Shown in pieces: positions 62,807-64,000 of a stretch of DNA of 64,000 nt (position 1 is the first letter of the stretch; each line of letters opens with the position of its first letter). Both the position numbers and the translations under genes were made by a program. This DNA is from DATAOG01 sp963840925 (GTDB lineage Bacteria; Pseudomonadota; Alphaproteobacteria; Geminicoccales; Geminicoccaceae): the NCBI GenBank assembly GCA_963840925.1, contig CAWJAY010000029.1, positions 1 through 64,000 on the forward strand, in the 5' to 3' direction. The notes beneath the pieces were generated by a model. That model searched no databases. It worked only from the letters and a program-made list of their open reading frames with translations, and had not been told where the DNA came from.

Positions 62807-64000
62807 TTATTCAAAGGCCGGTTTGGTCGCGCGCCGGAGATCGCCGAAACGGTCGCGCAGATGCTCGGCCGCGCGCAGGGCCAGCGCGCAGATCGTGTTG
62901 GTCGGATTGACCACGCCGCCCGTGGTGAGCGCGCTGCCGTCGACGATGTAGAGGTTCGTGGCGTCCCAGGCCTGGTGCCATTTGTTGATCACCGAGGTCT
63001 CGGGCTCGGCGCCCATCCGGCAGGTGCCGAGCAGGTGCCAGGCCGGCGTCTGATAGACGCCATCCGCCGACATGTAGTCGTGCAGGTGATGGTCGAAGGC
63101 GCCGGCCGCCTGCGCGATGTCCTCGAGGCGCTGGAGCGCGAAGCGCATCATGCGCCGGTCGTTCTCGTGCGGCGCATAGCTGATCTTGGGCGCCGGCAGG
63201 CCGTCGGCGTCCTGCTCGGTCGCGGACAGCGTGACCCGATTGCTCGCCTGGGGCAGGTCGTCGCCGATCGCGAACACGGCAAAGCCATGGCTGAAGTGGC
63301 GCCGGAACCAGGGGTGGTGGTCCGGCCCCCAGGGCGCAGAGGCGGGTGTAACGAAGCCGATCGACTGGCCGCCGGCGTGGCCCGCGGTCGCGCAGTTGAA
63401 GTTGAAGCCGTTGACGAAGCCGCGGGCGGTCTCGGTCTCGGCGAACTCCATGCTGATCAGCGCGCCGATGAAGCCCATGTGCGAGTGCAGCGGCTCGTCG
63501 ACCCAGATTTCGGAGGCGACCAGCGTGTGGTGCATCAGGTTGCGGCCGACCTGATCGGAGCTGTTGGCGAGGTTGTCGGAGGTCAGCAGCAGGCGCGGCG
63601 TGCCGACGCCGTTGCAGGCGAGGACGACCACGTCGGCGGCCTGGAACCGGCGCTCGCCGGTGTGGCGGTCGATATAGAGCGCGCCGGTGATCCGCCCGTC
63701 CCTGCCCTGCTCGAGCCGCAGCACGCGCGCTTCGGTGCGCAGGTCCACGCCCGCGGCGAGCGCCTTCGGCCAGATCGAGACCGAGAACTTGCTCATCGAG
63801 GCACGGGCGCAGCCGGCGACGCAGCCCGAGCAGCCGTTGCAGGCCGGCCGGCCGTCGTAGTCCTCGGAGATGACGCCGGCCGGCAGCGGCCACCAGTGCC
63901 AGCCGAGCCGGTCGAAGGCCTGCGCGAGCCGCCGGCCGACCGGGCGGAGCGGCAACGGCGGGGTCGGATAGTCGGGCTGCGCCGGCATCGCCGGGTTGCC
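62807..64000 (-). CDS. GMC-family oxidoreductase, N-terminus outside the window
   Basis: The open frame continues past 64000, so the FAD-binding GxGxxG start is not seen. The visible part, about 397 residues, has RPACNGCSGCVAGCARASMS (a cysteine-rich segment), VVVLACNGVGTPRLLLTSDN, WHLLGTCRMGAEPETSVINK with the catalytic His and IVDGSALTTGGVVNPTNTIC with the second catalytic residue. These identify a glucose-methanol-choline oxidoreductase C-terminus, close to gluconate 2-dehydrogenase-like members. It would oxidise an alcohol or sugar-like substrate and is the most upstream gene seen in the catabolic run. Confidence 0.88.
   Translation of the reverse strand, partial: GNPAMPAQPDYPTPPLPLRPVGRRLAQAFDRLGWHWWPLPAGVISEDYDGRPACNGCSGCVAGCARASMSKFSVSIWPKALAAGVDLRTEARVLRLEQGRDGRITGALYIDRHTGERRFQAADVVVLACNGVGTPRLLLTSDNLANSSDQVGRNLMHHTLVASEIWVDEPLHSHMGFIGALISMEFAETETARGFVNGFNFNCATAGHAGGQSIGFVTPASAPWGPDHHPWFRRHFSHGFAVFAIGDDLPQASNRVTLSATEQDADGLPAPKISYAPHENDRRMMRFALQRLEDIAQAAGAFDHHLHDYMSADGVYQTPAWHLLGTCRMGAEPETSVINKWHQAWDATNLYIVDGSALTTGGVVNPTNTICALALRAAEHLRDRFGDLRRATKPAFE

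Noticed and set aside
1..64000. CRISPR arrays, rRNA genes, phage genes or a replication origin
   Set aside because: No regularly spaced short repeats with unique spacers, no rRNA-like sequence, no phage structural or integrase motifs and no DnaA-box cluster were seen.

Overview
The window is high-GC DNA, most likely from an alphaproteobacterium. Signs of this are a pyrB gene overlapping a dihydroorotase homologue of the metal-ligand-lacking (PyrC') type, IS1182 and IS1380 elements, twin-arginine-type leaders on small secreted proteins, and densely overlapping operons that use ATG, GTG and TTG starts. The genus cannot be fixed from sequence alone.

Layout. 1-4.5 kb is a mobile fringe: a broken IS1380-family transposase, a complete IS1182-family element, a decayed DUF6471-like remnant and a higBA toxin-antitoxin pair, all lying directly beyond the 3' end of a tRNA-Arg(CCG) gene. 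4.6-8.6 kb holds pyrB-pyrC' and a broken membrane protein. 8.9-16.7 kb is general metabolism and stress: an aldo/keto reductase, a homocysteine methyltransferase, a cupin, LtrA, a DUF411 protein, a large MscS channel, and exported MsrA and MsrB. 17.2-22.6 kb carries a cytosine-deaminase-like enzyme beside a complete BMP-type (nucleoside) ABC importer, with a 22-bp stem-loop between the binding protein gene and the ATPase gene. 22.7-29.8 kb is a surface-glycan or capsule-type cluster (CelD-like acyltransferase, glycosyltransferases, sugar nucleotidyltransferase, methyltransferase, glycosidase). 30-37 kb is a Dpp/Opp-type importer divergent from an AtzG-like/amidase pair.

37.3-64 kb is one uninterrupted minus-strand run. 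From upstream to downstream it encodes a GMC oxidoreductase, a solute-binding protein, an iron-type alcohol dehydrogenase, an AraC regulator, LivH, LivM, LivG, a LivF fused to a Tm-1-like domain, a TIM-barrel partner, a giant flotillin-like coiled-coil protein, two SRPBCC proteins, a xanthine-dehydrogenase-family molybdenum hydroxylase whose large subunit is split into two genes, MoxR and VWA maturation factors, an amidohydrolase, a metallo-beta-lactamase-fold lactonase, an SMP-30-isochorismatase fusion, and a P-loop ATPase carrying a cyclase-like domain. My inference is that this is an uptake-plus-oxidation-plus-hydrolysis pathway for an unknown, probably cyclic or aromatic/lactone-forming substrate.

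Caution: roughly fifty single-base frameshifts are concentrated at 26-30.4, 39.8-49, 50.9-55.2 and 56.6-60.1 kb, while neighbouring blocks are clean. Conserved protein sequence continues in another frame at each one. I read most as assembly indels rather than biological decay, but have marked the affected genes as pseudogene because that is what the sequence literally encodes.
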